Source: an uncultured Methanobrevibacter sp.
GTDB lineage: Archaea > Methanobacteriota > Methanobacteria > Methanobacteriales > Methanobacteriaceae
Reading direction: 5' to 3'
Length of the DNA: 64,000 nucleotides
Assembly (NCBI RefSeq): GCF_900314695.1
Contig: NZ_OMWD01000022.1
Coordinates: 10,145 to 74,144, forward strand
The notes under the pieces are model-generated. The model saw only the letters and a program-made list of their open reading frames with translations, was not told the DNA's origin and did no database searches. The position numbers and the translations under genes were made by a program. Positions 18,201 through 27,653 of this stretch are shown piece by piece. Within the stretch, counting starts at the first letter, position 1, and every line of letters starts with the position of its first letter.

Positions 18201-19457
18201 ATGAACAAAAAAATAGTTGCATTGATTCTTGTAATATTTATTTCATTTTGTTTTTTAAGCATTGTCGTTGCCGACAGTGCCCTGCATAAGGATAACCATA
18301 CAAATCATGACAAAACAATCGATAAAGATAAAAAAGTCGATAAAAATAAAAAAACGGACAAGAACAAGACAACCGATAAAAACAAAACGAAGAATAAACC
18401 CAAAGGGAACTTCATTTTAGCTTTGGGAAGTGGAAATGACATCATGTTCAGCGATGGGTTTAGAGGATTTATTCTTGATCATTCAAAACCTGCTGCAAAG
18501 TCCGGAGATGAATTCAAACGTGCCTCTACATCACATGCCGGAAATTCGAATACTCTGAAGAAAGGCATAATAGATAGCTACATGGATGATTCAACTGACC
18601 AGATTGAATCAAAAATGAATGATTCTACAAAAAACGAATCTTCCAGTTCCAAGGCTCGTGAATCGTCTGCGGCATCATATGGATCAATAGGAGACCATGA
18701 TGTCGTTAAGATAAATGACCATACTGAAGCTATTTTTGATTTTGAGGTTTTAACATCTGTATCAGGTAATGTATCAGATTATTTTGCATATAAAGTATCA
18801 TTTAGAAACATTGAAAACCAAACCAATAATACTAATGTAACAAATACAACAAACGTTACCAATACAACCAACATTACAAATTTAACTCAACCAATGGATA
18901 ACCAAACAAATGCCACATTTCTAAAAGGATTATATGATTATTTGGCTTTCCTTGCAAATTTACTCTTTAATGCATGGAAACCTATTATAAGTACATTAAT
19001 AAATAACTTTTTAATGCTTTACAATGCTCTGGGCGAGTTGGTAAATCTATTTGCAAACTTTTTAAGTGACCTTCAGTCTTTGATGGACGCTCTTGGAGAA
19101 CTTTTAAAGATGCTTGAATCGTTATGGAAAGAACTTGATGGACTTTTAAAATTATTAGCTATTCTAATGAATCTCATTCAACAGCTTTTAGACTTAATTC
19201 AGGCCATAATAGATTTCATTTTGCAACTTATCGATGCTATTATCGCATTGTTAATGGAACTTTTAGAATGGCTGTATGCATTAATACAGTTCCTTATAGA
19301 TTTAATCAATCAACTCATAGCATTAATTCAAGCGATTTTAGCCTTCTTGAAAGCACTTGGCAGTTTCTTGATTAATGTCATTGAAAGTGCAGTAATTATA
19401 ATAACTACATTCGTGATTATTACAATTGGAGCATTTGTTTACAACAGAATAAGATAA
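18201..19457 (+). CDS. Secreted/anchored protein with sequon repeats and a long Leu/Ile-rich helix array
   Basis: I do not recognise a named family for this 418-residue protein. It has a signal peptide (residues 1-25, ending VVADS), then a Lys/Asp repeat of the form DKNKKT (about 28-72). A region at 80-115 (GFILDHSKPAAKSGDEF) faintly resembles the thioester domain of surface proteins, but where those have Cys this one has Ile. Next comes an NVTNTT repeat (about 210-235) giving a row of N-glycosylation sequons. From about 245 to 390 it is an almost continuous run of Leu, Ile and Ala with a roughly seven-residue rhythm (LLDLIQAIIDFILQLIDAII), ending in a clear membrane segment and the tail YNRIR. 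It is probably outside the cell and anchored by its C-terminus. A GAGGC ribosome site precedes the ATG. Confidence 0.75.
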   Translation: MNKKIVALILVIFISFCFLSIVVADSALHKDNHTNHDKTIDKDKKVDKNKKTDKNKTTDKNKTKNKPKGNFILALGSGNDIMFSDGFRGFILDHSKPAAKSGDEFKRASTSHAGNSNTLKKGIIDSYMDDSTDQIESKMNDSTKNESSSSKARESSAASYGSIGDHDVVKINDHTEAIFDFEVLTSVSGNVSDYFAYKVSFRNIENQTNNTNVTNTTNVTNTTNITNLTQPMDNQTNATFLKGLYDYLAFLANLLFNAWKPIISTLINNFLMLYNALGELVNLFANFLSDLQSLMDALGELLKMLESLWKELDGLLKLLAILMNLIQQLLDLIQAIIDFILQLIDAIIALLMELLEWLYALIQFLIDLINQLIALIQAILAFLKALGSFLINVIESAVIIITTFVIITIGAFVYNRIR

Positions 19458-19650
19458 TCTTCATCTTATTTCTTTCTTTTTTTTGGATGTATTCTTGGTT
19501 AAATATCTAAATTATACATATTAAAATTCATGAACAGTCTCTTCTGCAGTTGATGTTGTTCGATACATTTCTGGATTCATGTTAGTTATAGGTATTTTTA
19601 AATAATATCTTAACCAAATTAATAATCATTACAGAATGGGAGGTGACCTT

Positions 19651-20163
19651 GTGGCTAATGAGAAAATTGCAGGGTTATTATATATAATCTTGGGTTTACT
19701 GCTGATTATTTGTCCAGTATTTTCATCTGAATTTCTTTCTATATGTATTGGTTTTGCTTTAGCAGGTTTGGGTATTGCGACAATAAGTAAAGGTATTCTT
19801 TTTAGAAATGAGATAAGTAGTGCTTATTCATTTTTGGCTATAGCTATTGGATTTATTTCATTGTTATTTGGAATTTTGTTTATATTCTTTATAAATGCTT
19901 TAACATTCCTTGGATCTCTACAATTCTATATTGTTGGAATTATAATGATGGTATATGGATTAATGGGAGTGTTCTTTTTAGATGCTAAACATAAAATTTA
20001 TTCAATCATTGTTTTAATTTTAGGCATTTTGGTTGTTATATTTGCGGCATTTTTAGCATCACAACCGATTTTAATAGCTATACTTATTGGAGTCGCATTA
20101 ATTATAGAAGGTGTATTCCTTTTTGTTATGGGTAAAAGCATGAAATTAATTGAACAAAAATGA
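19651..20163 (+). CDS. DUF308 family small membrane protein
   Basis: About 170 residues with five to six hydrophobic segments and small loops containing Gly (YIILGLLLIICPVF, IGFALAGLGIATI, IVLILGILVVIFAAFL), as in the DUF308/HdeD-like family. The role is unknown. An ATG at 19636 is in frame, but it immediately precedes a perfect GGAGGTGA ribosome site (19639-19646); four bases later comes GTG at 19651, which I take as the true start. The gene stands alone between the secreted protein and the recombination scar. Confidence 0.72.
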   Translation: MANEKIAGLLYIILGLLLIICPVFSSEFLSICIGFALAGLGIATISKGILFRNEISSAYSFLAIAIGFISLLFGILFIFFINALTFLGSLQFYIVGIIMMVYGLMGVFFLDAKHKIYSIIVLILGILVVIFAAFLASQPILIAILIGVALIIEGVFLFVMGKSMKLIEQK

Positions 20164-20277
20164 ATAATTTTTCTTAATATTGTATGATGAGATATAGTTC
20201 TCATTAATTTTTTTTGATTATTTTTCCTTTAATTCCACATACTATGTATTTTTTTATATATTAAATCCTAATTCGAC

Positions 20278-20322
20278 AAGCACTAAAAAAAGAAAAAATC
20301 AGTAGATGTTAATACATCTACT
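20278..20322 (-). terminator. Minus-strand terminator of a vanished adhesin gene
   Basis: AGTAGATGT and ACATCTACT (20301-20309 and 20314-20322) form a perfect 9-bp stem with a TAAT loop. Read on the minus strand it is followed by GATTTTTTCTTTTTTTAG, a typical hairpin plus T-tract terminator. It overlaps the stop codon of the adhesin remnant, so this is the original 3' end of that gene. Confidence 0.65.
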
Positions 20323-20393
20323 TAATGGTTAGTTTTGCCTTTACTGTTTTTGTTTTGTAGTATTTGCTACCATTATATTTTCCAACAAGGGCA
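20318..20393 (-). pseudogene. 3'-terminal remnant of an adhesin-like gene
   Basis: Read on the minus strand, the last ~25 codons before the TAG at 20318-20320 give FVPALVGKYNGSKYYKTKT then VKAKLTIK. This matches the C-terminal ends of the adhesin-like proteins elsewhere in the window (for example GGDTTYKSISKSVKIKIK and AGDKTYKAAIKKVKITIK). Upstream of about 20393 the similarity stops and the other strand codes for a phosphodiesterase fragment. No start and no body of the gene remain. The right-hand limit is approximate. Confidence 0.7.
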
Positions 20394-21386
20394 GGGACAA
20401 ATGTATTCATGAGGGAAATCAATACAGAAACACTAATTGGGGATATGATGGTTGGAGATATTGATGTTGCATATTCCACATATTTGGGTTATGATGAAAT
20501 TGCCCACCATTCAGGAGTTAGAGATGAAGATGCATGGTTTGCCCTTAAAGGGATGGTCAGACAGATAAGACGTTTATTAAATGGGAACCGATATTCCCCA
20601 AGAGAATATCAATTTGTGATTCAATCTGACCATGGTCAAACTAATGGTGCAACATTCAAGCAAAGATACGGACAATCATTTGAAGATTTCATCAAATCTC
20701 TGCTTCCTCATGATATTAACATGTATGCTGAAATGTCTTCAAACGAAGACCACTTTGCGGAAGTATATGTTCCATTTTCAGATAAAATCAAATACTTTAA
20801 AAACAGAAGAAAGGAATATAAAGAAAAAAAGCTATTGGAGTCTGAAGTTGTTGTGCTTGCATCCGGAAATCTTGCAATGATTTATCTAACCCGTTGGGGC
20901 CATAGATTAACATATGAAGAAATCAACGAAATGTTTCCAGATATGATTGATGAAATAGTCAATAATGAATATGTCGGCTTTATTTTGGTTCGATCATCTC
21001 AAAGGGGAGATATGGCAATAGGTAAAAACGGAACATATTGCTTGGATAATGATGAAATTGAGGGAGAAAATCCTCTTGAAGGTTTTGGAGACAACATCGT
21101 TCACCATTTAAAAAGAAACAGTTCCTTTAAATACACTCCAGACATTTTGGTCAACAGCTTTTACGATGTTGAAAACGATGAGGTTTGTGCCTTTGAAGAA
21201 TTGGTTGGAAGCCATGGTGGTGTTGGAGGAAGCCAATCAGAACCATTTATTTTATATCCTTCAGATTGGAATGTTCCTGATGAAGAGATTATAGGTGCTG
21301 AAAACATATACAAGGTGCTTAAAACAAATTTGGCAAATATTAAAGAAACTGCTAAAACTGACAGAGATTCAAAAGCTTCAAAATAG
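20394..21386 (+). pseudogene. 5'-truncated phosphodiesterase (alkaline-phosphatase superfamily)
   Basis: The open frame (about 330 codons) looks like the C-terminal part of a type I phosphodiesterase/nucleotide pyrophosphatase-like enzyme. Visible metal-site motifs are DIDVAYSTYLGYDEIAHHSG, SDHGQTNG and GSHGGVGG; the N-terminal part with the first Asp and the nucleophile Ser/Thr is absent. The frame can be extended to a TTG at 20364, but those codons lie on top of the adhesin remnant and there is no ribosome site, so I read this as a truncated gene fused by recombination to foreign 3' sequence. If translated at all it should be inactive. Confidence 0.7.
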
Positions 21387-21440
21387 TAATAAAATTGTTT
21401 AAACTGTTATTTGCATGTATGGGGATATATGGGCTTCTTT

Positions 21441-21488
21441 AAGTCTGTATATTTGAACATATGTGTATTTTACAGACTTTTTTTTCAA
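21441..21488 (+). terminator. Hairpin/T-tract terminator after the phosphodiesterase fragment
   Basis: AAGTCTGTA (21441-21449) pairs with TACAGACTT (21471-21479), followed by an unbroken T run. It lies about 55 bases after the stop at 21386 and is probably the original terminator of the phosphodiesterase gene. Confidence 0.6.
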
Positions 21489-22077
21489 TTGTCGTGTAGG
21501 TTACGGCAATTTTAATTTCAGTATATAATTACATGATTTTAACGTTGAAAAGGAATTTGTCTTCATTATACAAAAAATCAAAAAATAATCATATATTTTC
21601 AATATGGATTAACTATCAAAATAATTAATAAATCCATTAATTAAATTGATTATATTATAATTATGTATAATTTAATAATGTGTTTCTTTAAATTAATGGA
21701 GATAATAATAAAAATAATTTACTTTCAAACATTAAATATATATAAACTAATTTCTAAAACAATTTTCTATTAACTTTGCATGTTAATGTTTATTATTTTT
21801 CATGTTTCACAATCAAAAAATCGGGTTATATCTTTAAAATGGATTAGTTTAGATTTGAATTAAGTGTATAGGTGATTTTAAATGGTTATTTGAATGTGGA
21901 TAAATGAATTATAATCTTAGACCTAATTCTAAGCTTAAAACTGTTTTCACATTTATTAACCATAATAATTACTTTTTGAATTTTTTAAGGAATATTATCG
22001 TTGTAATTGTTACAATTTATGTTGACAATCAATGCTTAAAAGATAGAATTCATTAGATGATTTTGAATTAAACTACT
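21489..22077. other. A+T-rich intergenic region
   Basis: I find no credible gene here. One 50-codon frame (ATG at 21904 to TAG at 22056) exists but has no clear ribosome site and no recognisable sequence. The region lies downstream of both flanking genes, so no promoter is required. Confidence 0.4.
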
Positions 22078-23610
22078 TTATTTTTTGTCAAAAATTAATT
22101 TATCAATTATTTCCATATCCAGGTTTTCTTCAATAATTTCGGCCAATCTGTTTAATGAATAGTCTTTTTGGGTTTCGTAAGGATCTTCTCCATATTTTGC
22201 CTCAAGACCTTTTTTAACTCTCAAATAATTTAGAAATTCTCTTCTAAAGTTATAATTATGGAAAATTCCATGGAAATAGGTTGCAAAAACGTTTCCAAAG
22301 GATGCACCATCAATAATACCGTCTTCATTGTTTCCCTGCCCTTGCTTTATGTTAAGCAATGGGGAGGAATCTAACAGTTTTGTGGTACCTTCATGGATTT
22401 CATAACCTCTGACTTCTTCACCAGCAATATTTTTGAATATTTCTCCTGCAATTCCATCAATATTTTCAGGTATTGTTGCAATGGATTGTGTAACTATTTT
22501 ATCGGCTCTTGAAAATTCTGATTCAATATCAAGCAATCCTAAACCTTCAATTGTTCCATGTTTTGATTCTTTTTTCTCTTCATCATGGATTATCTTTCCC
22601 AATATCTGCAAACCACCACAAATTCCTATTATTGGTATTTCGGATGATTTGGAAATAATTTTGTCTGCTAGTCCACTTTCACGTAATGCATACATGTCTT
22701 CTGTTGAATTACGTGTCCCTGGAATTAAAATAGCATCAACATCACCAATTTCATCATTAACTCCAATCATCTTAAGGCTTACATCGCTTTCATATTCGAA
22801 GGGATCAATATCTGTGAAATTCGCTATTTTCGGAAGTCTGATTACTCCAATGCATATGTCATTGTCTTCGCTAAAAACATGTGTGGTCAATGATGCGGAA
22901 TCTTCTTCCGGCAATTTTAATGTTTCATCATATGGCAGAACTCCCAAAACTGGTTCTCCTGTGATTTCTTCAATTCTATCAAGTCCTGGCTTTAAAATAT
23001 CCAAATTGCCTCTGAATTTGTTGATAACAGTTGCCTTTAAACGGGACCTGTCGTAATCATCTAGTAAAACATATGTTCCTGCTATGGCTGCAAAAACACC
23101 GCCCATTTCTATATCTGCAATTAAAATTACATTGGCATCAGCCATGTGGGCTATTTCCATATTTGCAATGTCCTGTTTTCTCATGTTGATTTCAGCAGGT
23201 GAACCGGCACCTTCAATGACTATGATGTCGTAATCCGCTGATAAAATATCAAAACTTTCTTTGATGGCTTTTAAGGCAGTATCATGATATTTGTGCTGAT
23301 AGTCATAGAAATTCATATCTCCAATTGATTTTCCTTGAATAATCACATTGGAAGTAAAATCTCCTTTTGGTTTGAGTAAAACAGGATTCATATGTATACT
23401 TGGTTCAATCATTGCAGCTTCAGCCTGTAACATTTGTGCTATTCCAATTTCACCGTTTTCCTTTGTGGTGTATGAGTTTAAAGACATATTTTGTGATTTG
23501 AAAGGAGCTACCTTATATCCCCTATTTTTATATATTCTACATAAAGCTGCTACAAGCATGCTTTTTCCTGCATTTGATGATGTTCCTTGAACCATTATAC
23601 ATTTTGTCAT
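22078..23610 (-). CDS. cobQ: Cobyric acid synthase
   Basis: Amidates adenosylcobyrinic acid a,c-diamide at four side chains with glutamine and ATP in corrinoid synthesis, which methanogens need for methyl transfer. The 510-residue length fits. The N-terminal dethiobiotin-synthetase-like ATP domain has VQGTSSNAGKS (residues 6-16); the C-terminal class I glutaminase domain has ICGGLQILG with its Cys near residue 330, GYEIHEGTT and YFHGIFHN with its His near 446. An upstream in-frame ATG at 23670 would add 20 residues, but MTKCIMVQGT at 23610 starts directly before the P-loop, as in the family, and a TATA box sits at the right distance for a leaderless mRNA. No other cobalamin gene is in the window. 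Confidence 0.95.
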   Translation of the reverse strand: MTKCIMVQGTSSNAGKSMLVAALCRIYKNRGYKVAPFKSQNMSLNSYTTKENGEIGIAQMLQAEAAMIEPSIHMNPVLLKPKGDFTSNVIIQGKSIGDMNFYDYQHKYHDTALKAIKESFDILSADYDIIVIEGAGSPAEINMRKQDIANMEIAHMADANVILIADIEMGGVFAAIAGTYVLLDDYDRSRLKATVINKFRGNLDILKPGLDRIEEITGEPVLGVLPYDETLKLPEEDSASLTTHVFSEDNDICIGVIRLPKIANFTDIDPFEYESDVSLKMIGVNDEIGDVDAILIPGTRNSTEDMYALRESGLADKIISKSSEIPIIGICGGLQILGKIIHDEEKKESKHGTIEGLGLLDIESEFSRADKIVTQSIATIPENIDGIAGEIFKNIAGEEVRGYEIHEGTTKLLDSSPLLNIKQGQGNNEDGIIDGASFGNVFATYFHGIFHNYNFRREFLNYLRVKKGLEAKYGEDPYETQKDYSLNRLAEIIEENLDMEIIDKLIFDKK

Positions 23611-23631
23611 GTAATAAAGTATTGAATTAAT

Positions 23632-23639
23632 GTTATAAA
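23632..23639 (-). promoter_or_regulatory. TATA-box candidate, leaderless cobQ
   Basis: ATTTATAA on the minus strand lies 22-29 bases before the ATG at 23610, and there is no ribosome site before that ATG. Together this suggests transcription beginning at or next to the start codon. Confidence 0.4.
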
Positions 23640-24163
23640 TAATTTTAAATTTTGAAAGAAAAAAAGTCATTTTATGTTTAATCTAATTTGAAAAATGTGT
23701 TGTTTTCGTTTTCTTCAAAAAAGCAAATTTGATATAATCAGGGGGTTTTAATACGTCTGAGTATAAACTTTTTGAGTAAAACTTTTTAACACATTAATCA
23801 AATTCGATTAACAGAAATTAAATATTGTAATTTAATCCTATAATACTATATATTATTATTTATTGTATATATTTATTATTTTTAATTGTAAATTATTTTT
23901 TAATTTAGTAAATTTAACTTTTAATTTATTATTTTGATAAAAATTAGTTAATTTCATAATTTTGAATATAATGATATGAATTAACCATATGTTCGGTAAT
24001 GTGTTTTCTTGAATTTGATTGGGATTCTTATGTCCATTTTATTTTTCTAACCTTTATTTACTAAAATAGAAACCTTTTTATATATTTAATAAACAATATT
24101 TAAATAGTATATCAAACTTAATTTTTTAATGATGAATTTATTAACAGAAGCGAGGTTTATTTT
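23640..24163. promoter_or_regulatory. Divergent intergenic region with lonB promoter
   Basis: Between divergent cobQ and lonB. A TTTTTATATATTT TATA candidate lies at about 24075-24088 and a GAGGT ribosome site at 24152-24156, eight bases before the lonB ATG. The leader would be about 50 bases. I see no gene in the rest, which is very A+T rich. Confidence 0.45.
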
Positions 24164-26194
24164 ATGAAATTTGAAGAACAAGAATCAATTGAAGAATCTT
24201 CAAAAGAAGTTATAGTTGAAAGTGAAGAACAAGAATCAATTGAAGAATCTTCTAGCGAAGTAACAGTTGAAAATAATGTAAATGAATCAACCTCTGATGA
24301 TGAAACTCAACCTATGTTAGATTATGATAATATTAAAAGTTCACAGGATATTGATGTCCCTCCTTTATTGATTGATCAGGTAATTGGGCATGAAGAATCA
24401 ATTGAAACAATTAAAAAAGCTGCTAAACAAAGGAGAAATGTTTTATTAATTGGAGATCCGGGTGTTGGAAAATCCATGCTTGCTAAGGGAATGGCACAAA
24501 TCTTGCCTCATGAAACTTTACAGGATATTTTGGTTTATCCGAATATGGAAGACAATAACCATCCATTGATTAGAACAGTACCTGCCGGTGAAGGTAAAAA
24601 AATCGTAAAAGCCACTAAAGGTTCAGTTAAAGGTCATGAAGAGAGAAAAACAATAATTACAATGTTTGCGATTGGTGGGGTGTTGGTTATTGGATTCATG
24701 TATGGAAGATTGTTGGAATCCATTATTGCAGCTGCATTAATTTTACTTATATCAATTCAAATCAAACCTAAATCAAATAATATGTCTCCTAAATTATTGG
24801 TAAATAATGAAGAGTCAAGATTCGCTCCATTTATGGATGCAACTGGTTCTCATGCAGGAGCATTATTAGGTGATGTTCGCCACGACCCATACCAATCAGG
24901 AGGTCTTGGTACTCCAGCACACGAACGTGTGGAAGCTGGAATGATTCATAAGGCTAATAGAGGAGTTTTATACATTGACGAAATAGGTACAATGTCAATG
25001 AAAACTCAACAAGAACTCTTATCTGCAATGCAAGAAAAGCAATATTCAATCACTGGTCAAAGTGAAAACTCCAGTGGGGCAATGGTCAGGTCACAGGCAG
25101 TTCCATGTGATTTTGTCCTTGTAGCTTCAGGTAACTTGCAAGTTCTTGAAGGAATGCACATAGCAATGAGGTCAAGAATCAGAGGATACGGTTATGAAGT
25201 ATTCATGAAGGATTACATGGAAGATACCACTGAAAACAGAGAAAAGTTGGTACAGTTCGTTGCTCAGGAAGTTAAAAATGATGGAAGAATTCCTCACTTT
25301 GCTCCGGATGCATTGGATGAAATTATCATGGAAGCAAAAAGAAGATCAGGTAAACAAAACTCTTTAACCTTAAGGTTAAGGGACCTTGGTGGATTAGTAA
25401 GGTCTGCTGGAGATGTAGCTATTGAAAAAGGAGCTGATCTTGTTACTGCAGAACATGTATTTGAAGCTAAGAGATTTGCAAGAACCTTAGAACAGCAAAT
25501 TGCAGATAGGTCAATTATCCAAAGAAAAGATTACAGTATGGTTTCCGCTGAAGGTGGAAGGGTTGGACTTGTTAATGGTCTTGCCGTTATTGGAGACAGA
25601 AGTGGAATCGTTTCCCCAATTGCTGCTGAAGCCGCACCTACACAATCCAAGAACGGTGGTCAAATCATAGCTACCGGTAAATTGGGTGAAATTGCTCAGG
25701 AATCCGTACAGAATGTAAGTGCACTTATCAAAAAATACACCAACAAGGACATTTCAGATTATGACATTCACGTTCAGTTCATCCAGACTTATGACGGTGT
25801 GGAAGGGGACTCAGCAAGTGTAAGTATAGCAACAGCCGTAATCTCTGCTGTTGAAGAAATACCAATCGATCAGACTGTAGCGTTGACCGGTTCTTTAAAC
25901 GTACGTGGTGACGTAATGCCAATTGGTGGAGCAACAGCTAAAATAGAAGCTGCAGCAGAAGCTGGAATGAAAAAGGTATTGATTCCAAAATCTAACATGA
26001 AAGATGTTATGATTGAGAAAAAATACGAAGATATGATTGAAATCATTCCAACCGAAACTCTTAGTGATGTTTTAGAAAATATTTTAATTAGCGGTTCTAA
26101 AAAAGATTCCCTAATTGAAAAAATGAAAAACATCGGTTCTAAAGTAGCTGAAAAAGTTCCGCAAACAAGTGTCAATAATCCAACCACTAACTAG
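24164..26194 (+). CDS. lonB: Archaeal membrane-anchored ATP-dependent protease LonB
   Basis: Energy-dependent quality-control protease of the archaeal membrane. The 676-residue protein has an AAA+ module with Walker A GDPGVGKS (97-104), two membrane helices inserted after it (about 165-200), Walker B VLYIDEIG (about 268-275), and a C-terminal Lon protease domain with the catalytic Ser in GDSASV (near 550) and Lys in TAKIEAA (near 592). The insertion of membrane segments between Walker A and B is the LonB hallmark. Its N-terminus carries an acidic 17-residue unit, EEQESIEESSKEVIVES, repeated once with small changes (residues 3-19 and 20-36), which I have not seen as a family feature. Stand-alone gene with its own promoter and terminator. 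Confidence 0.95.
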   Translation: MKFEEQESIEESSKEVIVESEEQESIEESSSEVTVENNVNESTSDDETQPMLDYDNIKSSQDIDVPPLLIDQVIGHEESIETIKKAAKQRRNVLLIGDPGVGKSMLAKGMAQILPHETLQDILVYPNMEDNNHPLIRTVPAGEGKKIVKATKGSVKGHEERKTIITMFAIGGVLVIGFMYGRLLESIIAAALILLISIQIKPKSNNMSPKLLVNNEESRFAPFMDATGSHAGALLGDVRHDPYQSGGLGTPAHERVEAGMIHKANRGVLYIDEIGTMSMKTQQELLSAMQEKQYSITGQSENSSGAMVRSQAVPCDFVLVASGNLQVLEGMHIAMRSRIRGYGYEVFMKDYMEDTTENREKLVQFVAQEVKNDGRIPHFAPDALDEIIMEAKRRSGKQNSLTLRLRDLGGLVRSAGDVAIEKGADLVTAEHVFEAKRFARTLEQQIADRSIIQRKDYSMVSAEGGRVGLVNGLAVIGDRSGIVSPIAAEAAPTQSKNGGQIIATGKLGEIAQESVQNVSALIKKYTNKDISDYDIHVQFIQTYDGVEGDSASVSIATAVISAVEEIPIDQTVALTGSLNVRGDVMPIGGATAKIEAAAEAGMKKVLIPKSNMKDVMIEKKYEDMIEIIPTETLSDVLENILISGSKKDSLIEKMKNIGSKVAEKVPQTSVNNPTTN

Positions 26195-26211
26195 TTGGAT
26201 TAATTTTTTTT
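26177..26211 (+). terminator. lonB terminator overlapping its stop
   Basis: AATCCAAC (26177-26184) pairs with GTTGGATT (26194-26201), followed by AATTTTTTTTCT. The left arm is inside the last codons of lonB. Confidence 0.65.
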
Positions 26212-26262
26212 CTATTTTTTTTATACAAATTTTTATATATTTTTATCTTCAAAGGTTAAATT

Positions 26263-27653
26263 ATGAGTAGTTTTAAAATTAGTGCGGCAAAATTAATCGC
26301 TAAGGTTGGGGGGCCATTTTCAAAATTAGGTTCAGGTAGCGGTAAAAGTTTTGCAGGAATTATATTTACAAGAATAGCTGGTGTTGATGCAGTTTCAGAA
26401 TTGTCCAAAGATATGGGCATTGGTTCAATTATTCTTCACTTTTAATAAAATTATTATCATCTGATACTCAAATAAGAAGCAGTTTTGAGAGCAATACTAT
26501 TAATGCTATTGCTTCTGCATTCATTCAACAAAAAGGAGATTTGGGTGTTTTTGAATATGGTATTCGTAATATCAAATATGGAATTCCAGATACAGTTCAA
26601 AGGGTGGTTGACCCAATCGGTGTAGTTTATACAACCATCTCTCCGGAACATGCGCAGGTTGCAGGTGTTAAAAATCCGTTTGAAGATTATTATAAAGCTA
26701 AAAGATTATTGTCACAAGGAATGAAACGGGGAGTAATCGTAACTAATGCGGATGATCCAAGAACTGCACTACTTGGAATTGATAAGGAAAATGATGTGAA
26801 GGTTAATTATTACGGTATTGAAACCGATGATGTGGAAGATATCAATGGAAATGCGGTTGAATGCCCTAGATGTGGTGAAACATTAAACTATTCTAAATAC
26901 ATATTAAATCACAGGGGAGTTTATACATGTAGCTGCGGTTTTAAACGACCTGAATTAAATGTAAAAGTCACTGATGTCGAATTCAATCCCGATTCATGGA
27001 AATTAACTATAGACGGAGATTTGTTCAATTACACTGTTTCAAAAAATGTTAAATTTAACTTTGACATAACCGTGCCTGCATTCGGTTTTCATAACATCTA
27101 TAATACATTGGCTTCAATCACAACTTACGCAACTTTCACTCCTAAGGTTGAAAACATTAAATCCACTTCAAAAAGCGTATTTAACAATTTGGACATGTCA
27201 TTCATTCCGCCTGGAAGATTTGAAGTTGTTGACATCGGAGGTAAATTCGTAGGTCTCGGTCAGGGAGATAATGGTGATGCTGCCAAAATCAATGCGATGT
27301 TTATGAATCAGTATGTTGACGGACCGCTTGAGTTTATTTACACAACTCCTGATGTGGATGAGGAGGAAATCTTTGATGATCATTTTGAAGTCATAAAAAG
27401 CATGAATCCTGCTCATGTTATTGTTGTTCCTGGAAGGGAATCTATTGATAAGGCTCATGAGTATTATGAATTAATTAAAGAAGAATATCCTGATGCCGAG
27501 TTTTATCCGTTAAGTTATAGTGAAATGGATGTTAGAATTAAAAAATTAGTTGAACTTGCCCGCAATTCTGACTATGATTATGTAATCATGACTGGCTGTG
27601 GTGAGGAACAGGCAATGTGGGAGCGAATAAAAAGGAATTTAATAGATAACTAA
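26263..27653 (+). pseudogene. MurT-like Mur ligase gene, frameshifted with P-loop deleted
   Basis: Two frames together spell one protein. 26263-26433 gives the N-terminus ending DMGIGSII. From 26436 another frame continues SLLIKLLSSDTQIRSSFESN, then FEYGIRNIKYGIPD and so on to 27653. What should stand between them, the ATP-binding TGTNGKTTT loop of Mur ligases, is missing, and the frame changes exactly there, as expected from one deletion of 3n+1 bases (about 25-28). The rest looks intact: the four-Cys ribbon CPRCGETL ... YTCSCGFKRPEL (about 26862-26955) and the C-terminal domain with VIVVPGRES match MurT. In bacteria MurT works with GatD to amidate lipid II; archaeal relatives may modify pseudomurein or another substrate. 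No GatD-like gene is adjacent. A downstream ATG at 26541 could yield a shortened protein, but without ATP binding. Confidence 0.85.

Noticed and set aside
20364..20393. TTG start for the phosphodiesterase at 20364
   Set aside because: The codons are antisense to a recognisable adhesin C-terminus and there is no ribosome site, so they are not part of the enzyme.
21904..22056. 50-codon plus-strand frame in the region before cobQ
   Set aside because: No ribosome site at a usable distance, no recognisable motif, and frames of this length are expected by chance in such A+T-rich DNA.
26541..27653. Stand-alone 370-residue protein starting at 26541
   Set aside because: The same frame codes for conserved ligase sequence back to 26436, so this ATG is internal; the gene is better described as broken.
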